Below the pieces are notes generated by a model that was given only the letters and a program-made list of their open reading frames with translations, was not told where the DNA came from and made no database searches. A stretch of 64,000 nt of DNA from a virus. Below are positions 61,358 through 64,000 of this stretch, in pieces (the first letter of the stretch is position 1; every line of letters begins with the position of its first letter). The DNA is taken from positions 162,304 through 226,303 of the IMG/VR virus record IMGVR_UViG_3300042319_002138, one strand, 5' to 3'. Both the position numbers and the translations under genes were made by a program.

Positions 61358-61834
61358 ATGGACTTCGTAAAAATACCTACAACATCAAAACCAACATTTC
61401 AATTTGTACCTGAAGCACAACTACGTGGACAACAACTACGTGATTTTGTTTTCGCTGGTAACGCCCTATTCACTATCTTAAATAAAGACAGTGGTAACTA
61501 CTTTACTTACAAGGTTAAAAAACATAAGGAGGATGATGTTTGGTTTGTACAGGTACTTAGTGGTCATGATTATGTTTTTATTGGGACTTGTTTTGAGGAC
61601 AAAAAATTTAAGTACAGTGAAAAATCTGTATTAGGTTTGGACAATCAAAAAGTTAAAACATTTGATTGGTTCTTGGAAAAATTCTTTAATGACCAAAACA
61701 AATTTTCACAAGTAGAGGTTTATCATCATGGTCGTTGTGGGCATTGTTATAAAACCTTGACAACACCTGAGTCAATCAAGACAGGTATTGGACCTGTATG
61801 TAGTGGTAAAAAGTATAAGAAAGTGACTAGATAG
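61358..61834 (+). CDS. DUF6011-like zinc-binding protein
   Basis: The 158-residue protein ends with HHGRCGHCYKTLTTPESIKT then GIGPVCSGK, the C-x-x-C ... C zinc site of DUF6011 domains common in phage and bacterial proteins. The N-terminal about 110 residues form a beta-rich domain (GNYFTYKVKKHKEDDVWFVQ). The function is unknown, possibly nucleic-acid binding. Confidence 0.7.
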   Translation: MDFVKIPTTSKPTFQFVPEAQLRGQQLRDFVFAGNALFTILNKDSGNYFTYKVKKHKEDDVWFVQVLSGHDYVFIGTCFEDKKFKYSEKSVLGLDNQKVKTFDWFLEKFFNDQNKFSQVEVYHHGRCGHCYKTLTTPESIKTGIGPVCSGKKYKKVTR

Positions 61835-61845
61835 TCACTTTTTTT
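61821..61845 (+). terminator. Intrinsic terminator
   Basis: AAGTGACTA/TAGTCACTT stem with seven T residues; overlaps the stop of the preceding gene. Confidence 0.85.
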
Positions 61846-61866
61846 GTTTATTTAAAAAATTATACC

Positions 61867-61874
61867 TATATTTG
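61867..61874 (+). promoter_or_regulatory. Host-type promoter box TATATTTG
   Basis: Twenty-five nt before ATG 61900. Confidence 0.6.
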
Positions 61875-61899
61875 TACCGTAATTTAAAAATAAAAGGTC

Positions 61900-62727
61900 A
61901 TGTCTAGGAAATTAGAAGAATTAAAAACTAAATACGGTGTATCTGAAAGGTCTGTTGCGTTAATTGGTAGAATGGACCCAACCACTAACCAAAAATATAT
62001 TGAATGGTTATTCAAAGTTAGATATATTAGTCTTACTAATGGTAAGTATAGACTTAACCCTGATTTTCCAGCATCATTGGAAAACCCTGTTAAAGAATCT
62101 TTAATTTGGTTTGAAAGAAACTTAAATGGCAAAATCCCAACTGATTTTAGAGATATAAACAAATTTAAAACTGTCAATGAATTTCTTTTAAAGGTACAAG
62201 AATTAAATATACCTTCTAGGTCTGAGGTTAAGAATGATGTAAGAGTTGTTTTTGAAGATGATAATTGGAAAATTCTTGTTCCACTTAGTTTCGATTCTTC
62301 TAAACTATATGGTATGGGTACTAAGTGGTGTACAACTCAAAAAGGTTATTACGATAGCTATATGAGGGAAGGTTTCTTATACTACATCATAGATAAAAGA
62401 ATTAATAGAAAGTTTGGAGTTCCTATTAATAGCAATAAAGGTTTAACTGTTAATGTTAATAGTTTTACATTTTATAACAATGAAGATGCTGGTTTAAATC
62501 TAGGTCAAATTAAACTTATCTATGGTGACAATTTTAACTTTGCCGCAGAAAAAGTTAAAGACGACTTTGTTCAACAACTTAAGTTGAAGTTAAAAACAAG
62601 ATTCATGACAGAATCAAAAGTATCTGTACAACGTGCAGTAGAAACTTTAAGGTCTGTAGACTTAACTAACGATGAGGTTAATGAAGTATTAACCTCTGTA
62701 TTAAAAACAATGGGTGTTATCAAATAA
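61900..62727 (+). CDS. KYGxGSKWC-family protein, untagged copy C
   Basis: The 275-residue protein begins MSRKLEELKTKYGVSERSVA without a tag. It has MDPTTNQKYIEWLFK near 26-40 and KLYGMGTKWCTTQKGYYDSY near 140, the two segments shared with copy A, followed by LYYIIDKR and KFGVPIN strands. It has a host-type promoter rather than TATTTATA. An untagged, probably early-expressed relative of two tagged proteins is notable. Function unknown. Confidence 0.6.
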   Translation: MSRKLEELKTKYGVSERSVALIGRMDPTTNQKYIEWLFKVRYISLTNGKYRLNPDFPASLENPVKESLIWFERNLNGKIPTDFRDINKFKTVNEFLLKVQELNIPSRSEVKNDVRVVFEDDNWKILVPLSFDSSKLYGMGTKWCTTQKGYYDSYMREGFLYYIIDKRINRKFGVPINSNKGLTVNVNSFTFYNNEDAGLNLGQIKLIYGDNFNFAAEKVKDDFVQQLKLKLKTRFMTESKVSVQRAVETLRSVDLTNDEVNEVLTSVLKTMGVIK

Positions 62728-62759
62728 AAAAAAGGTGGGATATCCCACCTTTTTTTTAT
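62727..62759. terminator. Bidirectional intrinsic terminator
   Basis: AAAGGTGGGATATCCCACCTTT palindrome with A and T runs, between convergent genes. Confidence 0.9.
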
Positions 62760-63835
62760 CTATAAATCTTCTTATTTGTTCCATCAGAGTACACCTCAAA
62801 AAAGAACCCTCGGTAATCTTTATCTACCACTTGACCTAACAAATTAACGTATTTAATAACCACTTTCTTTGTTGTTCTGTTATCGATTGATATTGGTCCA
62901 TATATTTTATATTCACCATTAAAATCTACTTGGGTGATTCTATAGTAATTTATTGTTTCTCTAAAATTGTTATCTAAAAAACTATACTCCATTACTTGGT
63001 TACTATTACCAGCTGCGGTTTTATTACCTATAACCGTACTTTCATTAAACTCACCTGTGGTAGAACATTCAATTAAATAATAATCTGAATTATGTTCGGA
63101 AGCGGTTTTCCATACTAGTAGGTTACCCTCCTCATGGTTTGTACCTTCAAAAGAAATCATTTCTACTGGTAGTGGGAATATTTCTATCAATTCAATATTA
63201 TCAATCCACCATTCCTCACCAGCTGAATTTACTCTACAAAAAATATCGATTGCTATTTGAGAAATTCCAGATGGGAGATTCAAAGTAACCGTAGACGGTC
63301 CCGTTGTAGTTGAACCTGCAGGAGCTTGATATATGTCACCTGTTGGAGCCAAAGAATTTGTATATGAACCATTTGCATTATGACTGATTACACCTGTTGC
63401 AGTGTATGGCCAAATTGCATTTGCATTTCCTGTAATTCTAAGCTCAGAAACATATGCGCCTCCATTTCTTGAAACTTGAACTTCAACTAAATCTGTAGCA
63501 TCCAATCCACGTGTTAATGCCGTTGGACCTGTAAATGTTTGTGACGCTAAACGGAATTTTAATTGGTATGGATGTGATGTATTTAACCCTGTAATATTTG
63601 GTAATACATACCAAGCTTGTTCAACTCCAGAAGTTCCACTTCCAGCTCCATATATTACAGCACTCTGAGTAGGAGAAACTGATATATTTGTTGCCCACGT
63701 TGCTGTTGGTGCTCCAAACCAACCAGAAGTTGCGTAACCTGTTGACCATGTTTCCATGTAGTCATATTGAATAACAGTTTGACCATATGACAATGTACTT
63801 AATAATAAAAATAACGATAATAATAATTTTTTCAT
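62756..63835 (-). CDS. Secreted protein with type IX secretion (type A) C-terminal signal
   Basis: I start at 63835 (MKKLLLSLFLLLSTLSYGQ), which gives a signal peptide. The 359 residues comprise a lectin/MAM-like beta-sandwich (about 20-235), a fibronectin-like segment (VWKTASEHNSDYYLIECS, NYYRITQVDFNGEY) and a C-terminal KYVNLLGQVVDKDYRGFFFE segment ending in KKIYR, as in type A sorting domains. Such proteins are exported by the host type IX system and attached outside. Together with the 28355 protein this is a second surface-directed phage product. Confidence 0.75.
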   Translation of the reverse strand: MKKLLLSLFLLLSTLSYGQTVIQYDYMETWSTGYATSGWFGAPTATWATNISVSPTQSAVIYGAGSGTSGVEQAWYVLPNITGLNTSHPYQLKFRLASQTFTGPTALTRGLDATDLVEVQVSRNGGAYVSELRITGNANAIWPYTATGVISHNANGSYTNSLAPTGDIYQAPAGSTTTGPSTVTLNLPSGISQIAIDIFCRVNSAGEEWWIDNIELIEIFPLPVEMISFEGTNHEEGNLLVWKTASEHNSDYYLIECSTTGEFNESTVIGNKTAAGNSNQVMEYSFLDNNFRETINYYRITQVDFNGEYKIYGPISIDNRTTKKVVIKYVNLLGQVVDKDYRGFFFEVYSDGTNKKIYR

Positions 63836-63943
63836 AATGTATTTATTTATAATTATCTTAATATAAGAATTGCGTTTATTATTGTACATAAATTTTTAAT
63901 AAAAAATAAATGATGAATGCTTTTTTAATTAGAAATAAGTTAT

Positions 63944-63951
63944 TATATTTG
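63944..63951 (+). promoter_or_regulatory. Host-type promoter box TATATTTG
   Basis: Thirty-two nt before ATG 63984. Confidence 0.55.
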
Positions 63952-63983
63952 TATCATTAATCATTTAAAAAACAAAAAACATT

Positions 63984-64000
63984 ATGGCAAAATCAGGAGG
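63984..64000 (+). CDS. Start of a gene cut by the window end
   Basis: ATG GCA AAA TCA GGA GG (MAKSG...) follows a host-type promoter box. Too short to identify. Confidence 0.5.

Noticed and set aside
62756-63889. Upstream start at 63889 for the type IX-sorted protein
   Set aside because: The extra 18 residues lie before a typical signal peptide and would disrupt export; the internal ATG at 63835 fits better.

Overview
The window looks like part of the genome of a large, AT-rich, tailed (myovirus-like) bacteriophage that infects a Bacteroidota host, probably a flavobacterium-like one. Phage signs are tail-fibre genes, a T4 gp19-like tail-tube protein, gp23-like capsid fragments, several cell-wall lysins, Mom-like DNA-modification proteins, homing-type HNH nucleases and large tRNA arrays. 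Host signs are the Bacteroidota promoter box TAnnTTTG (often with TTGAc about 16-17 nt upstream), boxA elements of the GTTCTTTGA type, two proteins with type IX secretion C-terminal domains, a Bacteroidota-type histone H1-like protein and the absence of obvious Shine-Dalgarno sites.

Layout. 1-1622: end of a tail-fibre region (one gene is cut by the window edge). 1662-12817: late genes, comprising lysis and cell-wall enzymes (amidase, GH24 lysozyme, YkuD-like protein, holin candidate), small membrane proteins and proteins with a recurrent N-terminal tag. 12828-18525: housekeeping-type genes (Nudix, RNase HII, DnaJ, zinc metallopeptidase, FKBP-type PPIase). 18574-20547: a Ro60/DUF2828-like vWA protein followed by a large structured non-coding RNA of about 500 nt. 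20607-25980: two tandem Mom-like acyltransferases, a tagged PD-(D/E)XK-like nuclease, two capsid-protein-like fragments and tagged proteins. 26365-28271: tRNA array 1. 28278-30562: a type IX secreted protein on the minus strand. 31480-36535: a tightly coupled operon with two histidine kinases and a receiver. 36541-37895: tRNA array 2. 37939-42924: metallophosphoesterase, cREC and two HAD proteins (an RNA-repair-like set), ferritin and SPFH proteins. 43236-45714: tRNA array 3, rich in unexplained structured RNA. 45798-53092: small early-type genes, a further tRNA/tRNA-like block, a NUC1 endonuclease, the tail-tube protein and an Fpg glycosylase. 53177-63835: a free-standing tRNA-like RNA, tagged proteins, a tmRNA, two further small RNAs and a second type IX-sorted protein.

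How the parts fit. At least 27 tRNA genes cover all 20 amino acids and there is a tmRNA, so the phage carries nearly its own decoding set. Each tRNA array is preceded by a promoter or promoter-like element, a short leader ORF, an intrinsic terminator and a boxA, which suggests attenuation and antitermination. Two promoter classes recur: the host TAnnTTTG box, mostly before the small genes and RNAs of the right half, and a TATTTATA element close to the start codons of late-type and tagged genes. About a dozen otherwise unrelated proteins begin with MK-x-hh-(K/R)-K-(I/V)-L-K-E, which resembles the capsid-targeting sequence and L-x-E prohead-protease site of T4 internal proteins. I infer that these are capsid-packaged cargo. 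The best candidates for undescribed biology are this cargo set, the vWA protein/large RNA pair, five RNAs with tRNA-like ends but no normal anticodon arm, and the two-kinase signalling operon. All functional calls come from reading the sequence; no database search was run.
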